Program-made: the position numbers and the translations under genes | Assembly: GCF_900163635.1 (NCBI RefSeq) | Contig: NZ_FUID01000033.1 | Span: forward strand, 62,001 to 126,000 | Source of the DNA: Leucobacter sp. 7(1) | Lineage (GTDB): Bacteria; Actinomycetota; Actinomycetes; Actinomycetales; Microbacteriaceae | Reading direction: 5' to 3' | DNA: 64,000 nt | The notes under the pieces: model-generated | Told to the model about the DNA's origin: nothing | What the model saw: only the letters and a program-made list of their open reading frames with translations | The model's database searches: none | Shown: positions 44,805-54,201 of the stretch, in pieces | How positions within the stretch are numbered: position 1 is the stretch's first letter | How the letters are laid out: each line of letters begins with the position of its first letter

Positions 44805-45170
44805 ATGGCGCGTATGATCGCTCTCATGAGTTCCACAGATCTGCCCGAGTGCGGGGTCGCGCGATTCCTCATGCTGTGCAACGGGCCCTGGGCCACACTG
44901 ATCGTGCGCGAATTGCTGCACGGACCCCAGCGGTTCGGGGAGCTACGCGAGGCGCTTCCTGGGATCAGCGCGCACACGCTGACAAGCCGCCTGCGCAGCT
45001 TTGAGGAGCGCGGGATCCTCACGCGTACGGCCTACGCAGAGATACCGCCCCGTGTTGTGTACGAGCTCACGGACTTGGGGCGTGAACTTCGCCCGGTGCT
45101 TGACGCGATGAACGCATGGGGGAGCACCGCGCCAGCGTCTGCATTTACCGCCGTGTCAGTCGACGCGTAA
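44805..45170 (+). CDS. HxlR-family transcriptional regulator
   Basis: About 114-121 residues. CGVARFLMLCNGPWATLIV, LLHGPQRFGELREALPGIS (HTH) and PRVVYELTDLG are diagnostic for HxlR winged helices. ATG codons at 44805, 44814 and 44826 are in frame; no clear Shine-Dalgarno separates them. The short intergenic region holds ATTAGT/ACTAAT half-sites that may be the operator. It probably controls the divergent NmrA-like gene in response to aldehydes, quinones or redox stress. Confidence 0.86.
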   Translation: MARMIALMSSTDLPECGVARFLMLCNGPWATLIVRELLHGPQRFGELREALPGISAHTLTSRLRSFEERGILTRTAYAEIPPRVVYELTDLGRELRPVLDAMNAWGSTAPASAFTAVSVDA

Positions 45171-45239
45171 GCGAACCCGCTCGCGGCGGGGCCGCCCGGC
45201 CGCCCCGCAGACCGCCCTGGCCGGGGCGGGAACCGGGGC

Positions 45240-45875
45240 TCAACGCTCCGCGATCACTGCGACGATCTGTTCAGCCACGAGGAGAAGCCCGAGTGCGATC
45301 ATCGTCACTCCAGCGACCTTCGTGATGATCATCCCGGCTCGGGGGCGCGTGCCGAGCAGGCGGCGAGAGCCGTGCGCTACGGCGAAATAGATCACGATGC
45401 AGTTGGCGACATGCAGCAGCCCGAGCACAAACATCTGCGCCTCCGGACGCCAGGCAGCACCCGCGGAGGTGAACTGCGGCAGAAGGGCGAGGAGCAGCAG
45501 GAGTCCCTTGGGATTAAATCCGCTCACCCCGGCACCGCGAAGGAACTGGGTGACGAATCCGCCACTTGGTGCGGCGGTGGTGTCGGTGAAGGAATGCACA
45601 GGGCCGCGCAGTGTGGTGACTCCGAGATACGCGAGGTACGCCGCACCGAGCACGGTGAGTGCGGTGAGGAGCGGCGGGAACGTGGTGACGAGCGTTCCGG
45701 CACCGAGCGCCAGCACGCCAACCATGACCACGTAGCCGAAGGCCATCCCGAGCACTGAGGGGATGACCGATCCGGGACGCAGCCCTGTCGCGATCGCGAA
45801 TGCCCAATCGGGCCCTGGAGTCAGCGCAAGCAGAATCGCGATGGCCCAGAACTGCAGCATGAGGGTGCCGTCCAC
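45240..45875 (-). CDS. LysE/RhtB-family amino acid exporter
   Basis: 211 residues with about six helices. The family start FWAIAILLALTPGPDWAFAI (with the conserved TPGP motif) is followed by GLRPGSVIPSVLGMAFGY and GVSGFNPKGLLLLLALLPQF. It exports an amino acid or related metabolite. The GTG start at 45875 has AAGGAG five bases upstream. It is divergent from an Lrp-type regulator, the usual layout for regulated amino-acid exporters. Confidence 0.9.
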   Translation of the reverse strand: MDGTLMLQFWAIAILLALTPGPDWAFAIATGLRPGSVIPSVLGMAFGYVVMVGVLALGAGTLVTTFPPLLTALTVLGAAYLAYLGVTTLRGPVHSFTDTTAAPSGGFVTQFLRGAGVSGFNPKGLLLLLALLPQFTSAGAAWRPEAQMFVLGLLHVANCIVIYFAVAHGSRRLLGTRPRAGMIITKVAGVTMIALGLLLVAEQIVAVIAER

Positions 45876-45953
45876 CGGGTCTCCTTCTCGCCGCCCGGCG
45901 AGGATGCCGGGTTGATCAAGACAGTACGCAGGATCAGGCGAAATGTGCTTCGC

Positions 45954-45965
45954 TTCTCGCGAGAA
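45954..45965. promoter_or_regulatory. 12-bp palindrome in lysE/lrp intergenic region
   Basis: TTCTCGCGAGAA is self-complementary. It lies between the exporter start and the regulator start, 30 bases before the latter. TTGATCAA at 45912-45919 is a second small palindrome. Either may be bound by the Lrp-type regulator. Confidence 0.4.
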
Positions 45966-45995
45966 AACGCCGGAAGGCGTGCAATAATTTCGACT

Positions 45996-46451
45996 ATGGA
46001 CGCAATTGACCGGGAGATTCTTTCGATTGTGCAGAGCGATGGTCGAATGACAACGACGGATCTCGCCGAGCGCGTGGGCCTGAGCCTGTCAGCGTGCCAC
46101 CGGCGGCTCAAAGAATTGGAGCGATCGGGGGCCATCCAGCGGTATCGTGCGGTTGTCGCCCCGGCGGCGGTGGGGCTGACGTTCGAGGCGATTGTCTTCG
46201 TGACGATGCAGCACACCGCACTCGAGGTAATCTCCGCGTTTGAGTCCGCGGTTGCGGAGATGCCGAGCGTCGTCGAGGCGCAGCGGCTCTTTGGGCAGCC
46301 GGACTACATGCTGCGAGTGCTGGCCCGTGATCTTCCCGACTATCAGGCATTCTTCGATTCCACCCTGACCGGATTGCCGGGCGTGCAGCGGCTAACTTCG
46401 ACCATGGTGATGAAGCAGATCGGTCCCGACTGGACCGTCCCGATTCCGTAG
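45996..46451 (+). CDS. Lrp/AsnC-family regulator
   Basis: 151 residues. The N-terminal HTH (DAIDREILSIVQSDGRMTTT, then LSACHRRLKELERSG) and the C-terminal RAM ligand domain (RLFGQPDYMLRVLARDL) are complete. AATAAT with an upstream TG lies seven bases before ATG 45996, and no Shine-Dalgarno is seen, so the message may be leaderless. It probably senses an amino acid and controls the divergent exporter. Confidence 0.9.
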   Translation: MDAIDREILSIVQSDGRMTTTDLAERVGLSLSACHRRLKELERSGAIQRYRAVVAPAAVGLTFEAIVFVTMQHTALEVISAFESAVAEMPSVVEAQRLFGQPDYMLRVLARDLPDYQAFFDSTLTGLPGVQRLTSTMVMKQIGPDWTVPIP

Positions 46452-46479
46452 CTTCGTCGCCACCCGTTTGGTGCGACGA

Positions 46480-46512
46480 ATGAGGGGTCGCACGCCTCGC
46501 GCGACCCCTCAT
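46480..46512. terminator. Hairpin between lrp and DUF2871 genes
   Basis: ATGAGGGGTCGC (46480-46491) and GCGACCCCTCAT (46501-46512) form a perfect 12-bp stem with a nine-base loop between convergent genes. Confidence 0.65.
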
Positions 46513-46531
46513 GAAACCGCGGACCGCGGCG

Positions 46532-46978
46532 CTATCGCATCGCCGGCTCGACAGCTGCATCCGCCTGCGCCGCAACGACTGCGCGGCGGAGCGCCACGAA
46601 GAACACGATCATGCCGGCGGTGATGAGCATGTGTCCGAGCCCCGCGATGCCGGAGATCATCTTGTTCGAATCGAGCCCGAGCACGGTCAGGCTGCCGTGC
46701 CAGATCAGCATCCCTGAGGTGAGGATCACGCCGGCGTTGTAGAGCCAGAAGAACCAGGTGAAGAGCTTCCTGCTCCGTGAGATTGCGAAGACTTTCTCAA
46801 GGGCGAGCACGATCAGCAGCACGATGAAGCCGAGCGTGAGCAAATGGGTGTGCGCGAGGCCGAGCTGGGAGAACTGCCCCTCCGGGAAGTTGTTGAGCTT
46901 GGTGAACTCGCGATAGAACAGGCCGGAGGAGACGCCGACAAGCAGGTAGAGGAACGCGGCGTTGAGGAGCTGTTTCAT
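46532..46978 (-). CDS. DUF2871 integral membrane protein
   Basis: 148 residues with four predicted helices. The start MKQLLNAAFLYLLVGVSSGL, then FYREFTKLNNF and LGLAHTHLLTLGF with conserved His, match DUF2871 as I remember it. The His residues in or near the helices hint at haem or metal contacts, but the function is unknown. AAGGA lies upstream of ATG 46978. It is preceded by about 100 bases without a gene. Confidence 0.75.
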   Translation of the reverse strand: MKQLLNAAFLYLLVGVSSGLFYREFTKLNNFPEGQFSQLGLAHTHLLTLGFIVLLIVLALEKVFAISRSRKLFTWFFWLYNAGVILTSGMLIWHGSLTVLGLDSNKMISGIAGLGHMLITAGMIVFFVALRRAVVAAQADAAVEPAMR

Positions 46979-47084
46979 GGGGTCCTTCTTCGATTTCAGG
47001 GTGAACGTGGTGCTGTGAATTGGGTGCAGCGAACCGCGCCGGGTGGCATGAGGCCACCGGCGGAGCAGTGAGGAGGCGCCGGAG

Positions 47085-47705
47085 CTAGATCAAGCCGGTC
47101 TCCTGGGCGACGTGGACGGCGCGGGATCGGCTATCGACGTCGAGCTTGGTGAAGATGTGGGCGAGGTGCGTTTTCACCGTTGCCTCGCTAACGAATAGGG
47201 TGCGTGCGATCTCCCGGTTCGTGTCACCAGTGGCGAGGAGCCGCAGCACCTCGACCTCGCGCTCGGTGAGCTTCGGGAGTCGTTGCCGCATGCCCTTGAG
47301 CACGCGGGTGGCGAGATCCGGCGCGAGAATGACGTCGCCAGATGCGGCCCGCTGGATGCCCTCGACAATGGTGTCGGGCGCAACGTCTTTCAGAAGATAT
47401 CCCGCGGCTCCGGCTTCGATCGCCCCGAGGATCTCGGCATCCCGATCGAATGTGGTGAGAATGAGGACGGCGGGTGCGGGGCTGAGGGCGCGCAGCGCCG
47501 CCGTGGTCTGGATCCCGTCGATACCATCACCGAGTCGCAGGTCGCACAGGACGACATCCGGGTGCAGGGCATCTGCGAGTCGGATCGCTTCTTCCCCGGT
47601 TGCTGCCTCTCCCACCACGCACACAGTGCCACCGATATCGAGCACAGCGCGGAGCCCGCTGCGCACCACTGGGTGGTCGTCGACGAGGAGCACGGTGGTG
47701 GTCAT
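47085..47705 (-). CDS. NarL/FixJ-type response regulator
   Basis: 206 residues. The receiver domain has the phosphoacceptor Asp in [15 protein letters not shown] and the Lys in LLKDV. The C-terminal LuxR-type HTH reads [20 protein letters not shown] and [12 protein letters not shown]. It is the partner of the kinase gene directly upstream: ATG 47705 overlaps the kinase stop by four bases. Likely targets include the adjacent MMPL gene or its own operon. Confidence 0.93.
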   Translation of the reverse strand: MTTTVLLVDDHPVVRSGLRAVLDIGGTVCVVGEAATGEEAIRLADALHPDVVLCDLRLGDGIDGIQTTAALRALSPAPAVLILTTFDRDAEILGAIEAGAAGYLLKDVAPDTIVEGIQRAASGDVILAPDLATRVLKGMRQRLPKLTEREVEVLRLLATGDTNREIARTLFVSEATVKTHLAHIFTKLDVDSRSRAVHVAQETGLI

Positions 47706-49021
47706 GATGGGTCCTTCGGGTCGGTGCTGGAGGCCGGGCCGACTGGCGGCGCGGCGGGGAACTGGGAACGGTGCAGCGGCAGGTGCACAGAGAGCGCGGT
47801 GCCCTCCCCAGGCGCACTCTCCACGTCGATGCCGCCGCCGAGTTCGCGCATCCGGGCCCGCATGAAGCGGAGGCCGTAGCTCGATGAGTCCCGGTCTGCG
47901 TGCGCTTCCCAGGCGGCGACGTCGAATCCCACCCCGTCATCGATGAGGTCGAGCCTGACGGTGTCATCGGCGTCGATCAGGCTGACCACGACCCGCGTGG
48001 CGGTGGCGTGGAGTCTGACGTTCGCGAGTGCCGATTGCGCGGTGCGGAGCAACGCCACCTCGACATCTGTGGGGAGCGCGGGCAGCGTGGCGTCGACGTG
48101 CAACTCGCTGGCGATACCGGTCTGCTCGCCGAGTTCGTCGAGCATCCGCCGCAGGGCCTCCGCGAGTGCTCCGTCCTCGAGCTCGGCGGGGGCGAGCGCC
48201 GCGACGATCCGGCGCACGTCAGCGAGGCTCGCGCCCGCGAGGGTTTCGAGCTGCGCGAGAGCGCGCGCGGCCTCGGCGTCCCCGGTGCGGTTGGCCCCAG
48301 CGTGGGCGAGGAGCCGGATCGAAGAGAGGGCTTGGGCCACGGTGTCGTGGATGTCGCGGGAGATCCGGGTACGTTCCGCAATGGCACCGGAGTGGCGCTG
48401 CGCGAGTGCGAGCTCGTCCTGCAGCTCAGCCATCTCCTGCTGTGCGTCCCGGAGTGAGCGCACGAGTCGCTCCCGCTCTTCCGCGTCCCGCAGCAGTTGC
48501 AGATAGCCGCGGGAGATCCCAAAGGCAAACACCCCACCGATGAGCGGGCCGAACACGTTGGCGTAGCTTGTGGTGCCGTGGTGCAGGATCGGCGCAACGG
48601 TGGTCACCGCGAGCACCACCGCCGAGAACAGGAGCCCCCAGCGGAGGGGGAGCAGGTGTCCGGCGAGGAGCCAAAGGAGGAAGGCAAGCCACACAAATTC
48701 CGCCGACACTGCGACGGCACCGACCCAGATCACTGCGAAGCCGAGCAGCCACCACACCACCGCGCCCCGGGTCCGGGGGGCCGGAAGCAACGCCCCCACG
48801 CCGTGCCAGGCGAGGATCGTGCAGCCCGCCACGATCGCGGCGGCGGCCGGTGTCCCGTCTCCGACGGCGCGAATCACGCCGATGGCGGTGAGGAGTAGGG
48901 CGATGAGGTACTGCCCGATCTCCATCGCGCGGACCGTTGCCCCCGTGGGCGCGGTGACCGCGGCGCGGCCCGTTGGCGTGGCCGGGCCCGGCGAGGTGAG
49001 GGGCGCGTTGAGCAGGCTCAT
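47702..49021 (-). CDS. Sensor histidine kinase (HisKA_3/NarX type)
   Basis: 439 residues. The N-terminal half has about six hydrophobic helices (about 35-170), then a short coiled coil, then the dimerisation/phosphoacceptor box [20 protein letters not shown] with His and the ATPase region ([38 protein letters not shown]). ATG 49021 overlaps the stop of the MMPL gene by ATGA. It phosphorylates the downstream response regulator. A membrane-embedded sensor with no extracellular domain suggests detection of membrane stress or drugs. Confidence 0.92.
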   Translation of the reverse strand: MSLLNAPLTSPGPATPTGRAAVTAPTGATVRAMEIGQYLIALLLTAIGVIRAVGDGTPAAAAIVAGCTILAWHGVGALLPAPRTRGAVVWWLLGFAVIWVGAVAVSAEFVWLAFLLWLLAGHLLPLRWGLLFSAVVLAVTTVAPILHHGTTSYANVFGPLIGGVFAFGISRGYLQLLRDAEERERLVRSLRDAQQEMAELQDELALAQRHSGAIAERTRISRDIHDTVAQALSSIRLLAHAGANRTGDAEAARALAQLETLAGASLADVRRIVAALAPAELEDGALAEALRRMLDELGEQTGIASELHVDATLPALPTDVEVALLRTAQSALANVRLHATATRVVVSLIDADDTVRLDLIDDGVGFDVAAWEAHADRDSSSYGLRFMRARMRELGGGIDVESAPGEGTALSVHLPLHRSQFPAAPPVGPASSTDPKDPS

Positions 49022-51078
49022 GAGTTCATTCTCGCGGTTTGTGACGAGATCCGCGTCGGCCACCAGATCCGATCGTCGAGCAAGCTGAACAGCGCGGGCA
49101 CGATCATGCTGCGAACGAGCAGCGTATCGACGAGCACACCGAGCCCCACGATGAGGCCGAGCTGGCCGAGCGTCACCAGCGGCAGGACGCCGAGCGCCGC
49201 GAAGACGGCGGCGAGCACGATCCCGGCACTGGTGATGACGCTGCCTGTGTGCGTGATCGCCTCGACCATTCCGTCCCTGGTGCCGTGTGTTAGTGCCTCG
49301 CTCTTTGCGCGGTGCACCAAGAAGATCGTGTAGTCGATGCCGAGGGCGACGAGGAACAGGAATGCGAGGAGTGGCACCTGCGGGTCGAGCGCCTGCTGGT
49401 CCCACAGGACGCGGCTCAGCCAGGCCCCCGCGCCGATCGCCGCCACCGCGCTCGCGAGGTTCACGGCCAGTAGCAGGGCGGGGGCGATGAGCGAGCGCAG
49501 CAGGAACACGAGCACGAAGAAGCCGACGGCGAGCAGAAGCGGGGCGATCACGCGGAGGTCCTGCGCGTTTCCGGCGCGTGCGTCGAGCTCCGTGGCGGCG
49601 GCCCCGCCAACAAGTGCGTCGGCGCCGGGCACGGCGTGCACGGCCTCCCGCAGCTCGCTCACCTGTGCGAGGTTTGCGTCGCTGCTCGGAGCGTATTCGC
49701 TTGTCACCATGAGCTTGGTGAGGCCGGCATTGCTCGGCTCGCCGGCTGGGTGCGCGCGCACCACGCCGTCGACGTCCTGGATCGCGGACAGCACCTGGGG
49801 GACCGCATCATTCGCGGTGAGTACAAAGATCGGCTGTGCCTCCCCGGCTGGGAAGTGGGCGGAGAAGCTCTCGAGGCCCGCCGCCGATTCGGATTGCACG
49901 CGGAACTTTTCGGCCTGATCGAGCCCGACGGTGGTGCCGAACAGCCCGGTCGCCATGATCGCCAGCACCGCGAGACCCGCGAGCAGGCTCGCCACGGGGC
50001 GGCGCACCACGCGGCTCGCGAAGGCACGCCAGCCGCGGCCGGGGCGCTGCGTGGAACCCGGGCGGGGCACAAACGGCCAGAACACGCCGCGGCCGCACAC
50101 GGCGAGGAATGGGGGCAGGATGAACAGCACCGCGGCGAGGGCGATGAGGAGCCCGAGCGCCGCCGGGATCCCGATGCCGCGCGTGCCGGGAATCACCGCG
50201 AGCAGCAGCGTGAGGAGGGCGAGTACCACAGTGAGGTTCGAGGCCACGATCGCGGGCAGGCTCTTGCGCCACGCGGTGCTCAATGCGGCACGGTGGTCGT
50301 CGGTGGTGAGGAGCTCTTCGCGGTAGCGGGAGATGAGGAGGAGCGCGTAGTTGGTGCCCGCGCCGAACACGAGCACGCTGATGATGCCCGCATCGAACTG
50401 CAGGTCCCACGCGGCCCCGGCCGCCGCGGTGACCCGGCCCGCGAGGCCGTCCGCGAGGGCGACAACGGTGAGCGGGATCAGCCACAGGACCGGGGAGCGG
50501 TAGGTGGCGAGCAGCAGAATCGCGACAATCAAGATCGTGACAAACAGGAGCGTGAAGTCGGCACCCTTGAAGGCACCGGCGATGTCGGCTCCGAATGCCG
50601 GGCCGCCGGTGACCTGGAGGGTGAGGCCGTCTGGAGTGTGCTGGGCCACCTCAGTGCGCAGCTCGCCGATGATCTCGGCAGTTTCAGTGTTGTCCGCCCC
50701 CACAGTCACCGGCGTGATGATCACAGCGGCCTCGCCGTCCTCGCTCACTGTGGGCTCGGCCGCGCGTTCGGGCGAGATCTCGGTGCCGAGGTCGCTCAGC
50801 GTGCTCAGATCCTCCGCGCTGAGCGCGCCGCCCCCGTCACGGGTTGCGACGATCAGCACGGACTGCTCATCGGCGTTCGGGAACTGGGCGAGCAGTTCGT
50901 TGACGCGCGTCGATTCCGCGTCCGCGGGAGCCTGCATGTTCCGGCTGGGGGCCTCCGCCCCGCCAAACAGGCCGAAGAGCCCGATGAGGATTGCGAGGGC
51001 CACGCCGAGCGCAACCCAGGCCCCGCCGCGCGAGGTGAGCCAATCGGAAAAGCGGGTGGATCCGCGGGTGTCTGCCAT
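49018..51078 (-). CDS. MMPL/RND-type membrane transporter
   Basis: 686 residues with two MMPL halves. Each half has a large extracytoplasmic loop and a bundle of helices, about 12 helices in total. Typical segments are VLVFGAGTNYALLLISRYRE and FLVALGIDYTIFLVHRAKSE, the helix-4 motifs with acidic and Tyr residues for proton coupling. It probably exports lipids or a drug. GTGGAGGT precedes ATG 51078. As first gene of a three-gene operon with kinase and regulator it may be both target and trigger of the signalling. Confidence 0.9.
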   Translation of the reverse strand: MADTRGSTRFSDWLTSRGGAWVALGVALAILIGLFGLFGGAEAPSRNMQAPADAESTRVNELLAQFPNADEQSVLIVATRDGGGALSAEDLSTLSDLGTEISPERAAEPTVSEDGEAAVIITPVTVGADNTETAEIIGELRTEVAQHTPDGLTLQVTGGPAFGADIAGAFKGADFTLLFVTILIVAILLLATYRSPVLWLIPLTVVALADGLAGRVTAAAGAAWDLQFDAGIISVLVFGAGTNYALLLISRYREELLTTDDHRAALSTAWRKSLPAIVASNLTVVLALLTLLLAVIPGTRGIGIPAALGLLIALAAVLFILPPFLAVCGRGVFWPFVPRPGSTQRPGRGWRAFASRVVRRPVASLLAGLAVLAIMATGLFGTTVGLDQAEKFRVQSESAAGLESFSAHFPAGEAQPIFVLTANDAVPQVLSAIQDVDGVVRAHPAGEPSNAGLTKLMVTSEYAPSSDANLAQVSELREAVHAVPGADALVGGAAATELDARAGNAQDLRVIAPLLLAVGFFVLVFLLRSLIAPALLLAVNLASAVAAIGAGAWLSRVLWDQQALDPQVPLLAFLFLVALGIDYTIFLVHRAKSEALTHGTRDGMVEAITHTGSVITSAGIVLAAVFAALGVLPLVTLGQLGLIVGLGVLVDTLLVRSMIVPALFSLLDDRIWWPTRISSQTARMNS

Positions 51079-51166
51079 ACCTCCACTTCACCAGCCGCGC
51101 GGATTCGGAGCATCGCGCGAGTGGGTGAATCCCGGATCATCCAAATGGGTGATGCGGGCGCGGGAT

Positions 51167-51706
51167 TTACTGTGCCGGTGTGGGAGCGGCTGGCTTCATC
51201 CGGAACATGCGCACAAGACTCACGACGATCATGACGAAAAGCCCGGCGGTGCTTGCGAACGTGAGTGCAAGGACCGAAACCGGAAAGATGATTTCGCAGA
51301 TGATCCCCGTGAACATCAGCGCGCAGCAGGCGGTCACCCAGACGATCATCTGTTCACCGAGCCGGTACATCGTCTGGGCGGAGTCGTCGGTAATTTCCAC
51401 CGGGAAGTTGAAGTACCGCGGGTGGAACGAGAGCCATGTCATGCCGCCCACGAGCGCCGCCAGAATGGCAAGCAGCAGAAACATGGAGCTGGGCGGCCCC
51501 CACGCATCGGGCTCCCCGGTGATCCCAAAGTGCGTCGGCACGGAGTCGGGGAGCGCGGGGTAACGGATCAGGGCGACGGCGATCACGATCGCGGTGAAGC
51601 CCACAGTCGCGATCCGGATCCACCGCGTCACCGCGCCCGTGCGATACGTGCGCGGCGGGCGCTGTGCGTGGCCGGAGGCGGCGGTGGATCGGGCGGGCTC
51701 CATCAT
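51167..51706 (-). CDS. DUF1648 membrane protein
   Basis: 179 residues. After a basic/Pro N-terminus come a helix (IRIATVGFTAIVIAVALI) and the DUF1648 signature ALPDSVPTHFGITGEPDAWG, then three further helices. The family is common in Gram-positive bacteria and has no proven activity. ATG 51706 or 51703 are both possible. It is transcribed toward the MMPL gene with 88 bases between. Confidence 0.78.
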   Translation of the reverse strand: MMEPARSTAASGHAQRPPRTYRTGAVTRWIRIATVGFTAIVIAVALIRYPALPDSVPTHFGITGEPDAWGPPSSMFLLLAILAALVGGMTWLSFHPRYFNFPVEITDDSAQTMYRLGEQMIVWVTACCALMFTGIICEIIFPVSVLALTFASTAGLFVMIVVSLVRMFRMKPAAPTPAQ

Positions 51707-51961
51707 TCCAGGATAGCGGGGTGGCACCGATCCGGAGCGGGATGAGTGCTCCTGTTCCGAACGTGAGTGGTGCCAGTCGCCGCGTCGCGGGCGTACAGGA
51801 GATGTATCGGCAGAGTGCCCAAAAGCTCCAAAATATCCTGCATGCTCAAGAATCTCCTGCGCGGTCGAGAGTCTTGAGGGTGCCGGATCGCTCGTGCCCT
51901 GCTGCCGCGGAGCAACAACACCGGTGGAAGTGTGCGGCCCCGCGCCCACTACGCTTGCGGT

Positions 51962-52243
51962 ATGCACGACGATGCTCGCCCGGCCCGCCGGCTGCGCGCC
52001 GCCCTACTCGGGGGCAGCATCGCGCTGGGGTCGCTTGTCCTCAGCGGAGTGTTCGTGCGACTTGTGCTCGACTGGTCCGACTCGCGGCCCTACGAGGGGG
52101 AGATCACGGAGACTCGGTACATCGTATTTGCGGTGATCGCGGTGTGCATCGTCTTTGCTGGGATCGTCACGGCGATCTGGAGTACGCGACGGATGCTGCG
52201 AGGGCCTACGTCACGGAGCGGACATCGTCACACGAAATCGTGA
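51962..52243 (+). CDS. Small two-helix membrane protein
   Basis: 93 residues, unrecognised. Two hydrophobic segments (about 14-35 and 50-72) flank a polar loop (DWSDSRPYEGEITETRY). The C-terminus is basic. ATG 51962 follows a short GC-rich region divergent from the DUF1648 gene. A strong hairpin follows it. Confidence 0.6.
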   Translation: MHDDARPARRLRAALLGGSIALGSLVLSGVFVRLVLDWSDSRPYEGEITETRYIVFAVIAVCIVFAGIVTAIWSTRRMLRGPTSRSGHRHTKS

Positions 52244-52264
52244 CCGTCTCGCGGGCACACGAAA

Positions 52265-52292
52265 ACGCACCCGGGCATCCGCCCGGGTGCGT
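52265..52292. terminator. Bidirectional terminator
   Basis: ACGCACCCGGGC and GCCCGGGTGCGT form a perfect 12-bp stem with a four-base loop. Preceding AAAA gives a T run for the minus-strand gene, so it ends the unknown 74-residue gene and probably the small membrane-protein gene. Confidence 0.8.
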
Positions 52293-52308
52293 GAGTGGTG
52301 GAGCGTCG

Positions 52309-52533
52309 CTACTTCTTGGGGACCACGGGCGAGTCCTCGCCCGTGAGACGCGACCGCAGAGCGGAAGCACGGAGGATGTCACCCTCGAGGAAGCCAATTT
52401 CTTCGACGGACAGCGAGGAATTCGCCTTCGCCTTACCAATGGCCTCGAAGGCGGTCTGGATCTCATTTTCGAGACCCAACGTAACGATCTCTTGGACCTC
52501 CTGGGGGAGGCGCTGGAAGCTTTCAAACGGCAT
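52309..52533 (-). CDS. Small acidic helical protein, unknown
   Basis: 74 residues starting MPFESFQRLPQEVQEIVTLG. It is helical and soluble, with no recognised domain; the frame is open upstream to 52632. It ends at a strong terminator, which supports a real transcription unit. The function cannot be inferred. Confidence 0.6.
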   Translation of the reverse strand: MPFESFQRLPQEVQEIVTLGLENEIQTAFEAIGKAKANSSLSVEEIGFLEGDILRASALRSRLTGEDSPVVPKK

Positions 52534-52691
52534 GGAACACAGTTTACCGAGATCAGGGCGATAACGGCGAACTTGATTTTGTGGGAAGGGCGCCTGAATA
52601 GCGCCGCGCCGGATCCACGAGGGTAGCGTCACAGTCCCTATTCATCCGCCCCCTGCTAGCGTGAAACCACAATCGAGAAGGCGAGGGGTCC

Positions 52692-53138
52692 ATGCGAACG
52701 CATCGCACGCAGCCCGCTGTGCGGCCGGTACACGGCCTGCTCGCGTTTCTCGCGGTCGCGCTCTTCGTGCTGCTCGGGTTGCTCGGCATGCACCTGCATG
52801 ACACGGCCCCGGCAGCCCCGCTCCGAGCCGAAGTGCCGAGCGTTTCCAGCATCGAACACCAGGACGCCAGCCCGGGGGCGGAGGGAAGCGTTCTCCTCGG
52901 CGGCGTGTCTGAGACCGGTGCTGGGGGATTCGCGGGTGGCCTCGGCCATCTCGAAGTTGTTACGGCCTGCATGCTTGCGCTGCTCATCACGATGGTCCTT
53001 GGTGCACCGCGCATGTGGCGGGTGGTGGCCCGGCGTGTGAGTTCTCGCACTCCGGGCAACTCGGCGTTCCCGCGCGCAGCGACCGCCGCGGCACCCGTGG
53101 CGTCGCTGCGTGTACTCCTCTCGGTGAGCCGGACCTGA
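52692..53138 (+). CDS. DUF6153-like membrane protein
   Basis: 148 residues with an N-terminal helix (GLLAFLAVALFVLLGLLGMH) followed by HLHD, and a second helix near residues 95-113 (ACMLALLITMVLGAPRM). The pattern resembles DUF6153 proteins (from memory), often found beside copper genes. It is followed by a cytochrome oxidase assembly gene, which supports a link with copper or the respiratory chain. No Cys-rich metal site is visible. Confidence 0.55.
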   Translation: MRTHRTQPAVRPVHGLLAFLAVALFVLLGLLGMHLHDTAPAAPLRAEVPSVSSIEHQDASPGAEGSVLLGGVSETGAGGFAGGLGHLEVVTACMLALLITMVLGAPRMWRVVARRVSSRTPGNSAFPRAATAAAPVASLRVLLSVSRT

Positions 53139-53241
53139 GTCGCATCGCGCCTCTCGCGTGCCGCGATTTTTCGGAATCTGAATCCGGAGGATATCCGGCG
53201 CGCGGATCCCGATCCGACCCCCAGAGAAAGACCGATGTGTT

Positions 53242-54201
53242 GTGTATGCCGCGAACCTCACCGCGACTGACAATTATGACCTGAATACCCTCTTTGCGTT
53301 CGAGCTGCAGAGCGCCTCGCCCCTGTCATGGGTAGCGCTCGGATGCGCGCTGCTCTACCTTGCGGGAGCGGTGTCGCTCTGGCGTGCCCGCACAGCGTGG
53401 AGCGTGATGTCCACGCTGTCCTTCGTGCTGGGCTGCCTGGTGTGGTGGGCGGCCACGGGGCTGCGGGGCAACGCCTTTGCGGAGGATCTCGTCTCCGTGC
53501 TGCTGTTTCAGCAAATCACGCTCCTCGTCGCGGTGCCTCCGCTGCTCCTCATGGGCGCACCGGGCCGCCTAATTCTGCGGGCGGCGCCCCGCACGGGATG
53601 GGGTCGGCCGGTTCGGCGGCTCGCTCTCGGGGGCTACCGCTCGCGCACCGCGCACGCGCTGCTGCATCCCGGCGTCGCGATTCTCGTGGCCGGGATCGCC
53701 TTCCCCGGACTGTATTTCACTGACGCGGTGAGCTGGGTGCTCGCGCTGCCGGAGGGGCACCTGCTGCTCCTCACCCTGTTCCTCGTGTTCGGGATCATCG
53801 CGGCGGCACCGCTTTGGTCACTCGACCCACTGCCGCGCCGACCGTCGTTTGTGGTGCGCCTGATCGACGTGTTGATCGAGATCCAGATCCACGCGCTGTT
53901 TGGGCTGATTTTGCTCCGTAGTGGCGGCGCGATGTTCCAGTGGTACGCAGCAGATCCGGAGGGGTGGGGGATCAGCCGCGCCCTTGACCAGGCGATCGGC
54001 GGTGGGCTGGTGTGGTCCTACGGCGAGCTCCCGCTCCTGTTGGTCCTGATCGTGACGCTTTCGAAGTGGCGCAAGAGTGACATCCGCCGCGCCAAACAGC
54101 GGCAGCCCCAAGAGGATGCCGACCTTGACGAATACAACGCTTTTTTGGCGCAGGTCGCCCAGCGAGACCCGCGCCCCAAATCCCAGGAGAATCTCCGATG
54201 A
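53242..54201 (+). CDS. CtaG/caa3-type cytochrome c oxidase assembly protein
   Basis: 319 residues with about seven helices. LLFQQITLLVAVPPLLLMGAP and the His-containing segments (HALLHPGVAIL, EIQIHALFGLILL) match the CtaG_caa3 family, thought to help copper insertion into subunit I or II of cytochrome oxidase. GTG 53242 is the start. The stop overlaps the thioredoxin-like gene start by four bases (54198-54201). Confidence 0.85.
   Translation: MYAANLTATDNYDLNTLFAFELQSASPLSWVALGCALLYLAGAVSLWRARTAWSVMSTLSFVLGCLVWWAATGLRGNAFAEDLVSVLLFQQITLLVAVPPLLLMGAPGRLILRAAPRTGWGRPVRRLALGGYRSRTAHALLHPGVAILVAGIAFPGLYFTDAVSWVLALPEGHLLLLTLFLVFGIIAAAPLWSLDPLPRRPSFVVRLIDVLIEIQIHALFGLILLRSGGAMFQWYAADPEGWGISRALDQAIGGGLVWSYGELPLLLVLIVTLSKWRKSDIRRAKQRQPQEDADLDEYNAFLAQVAQRDPRPKSQENLR

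Noticed and set aside
49022-49405. 128-codon N-terminal extension of the histidine kinase
   Set aside because: It overlaps the MMPL coding region in another frame and is Arg-rich; ATG 49021 with the ATGA overlap is the natural start.
49636-51234. 532-codon plus-strand frame opposite the MMPL gene
   Set aside because: The MMPL protein on the minus strand has membrane topology and family motifs; the other product is low-complexity and charged.
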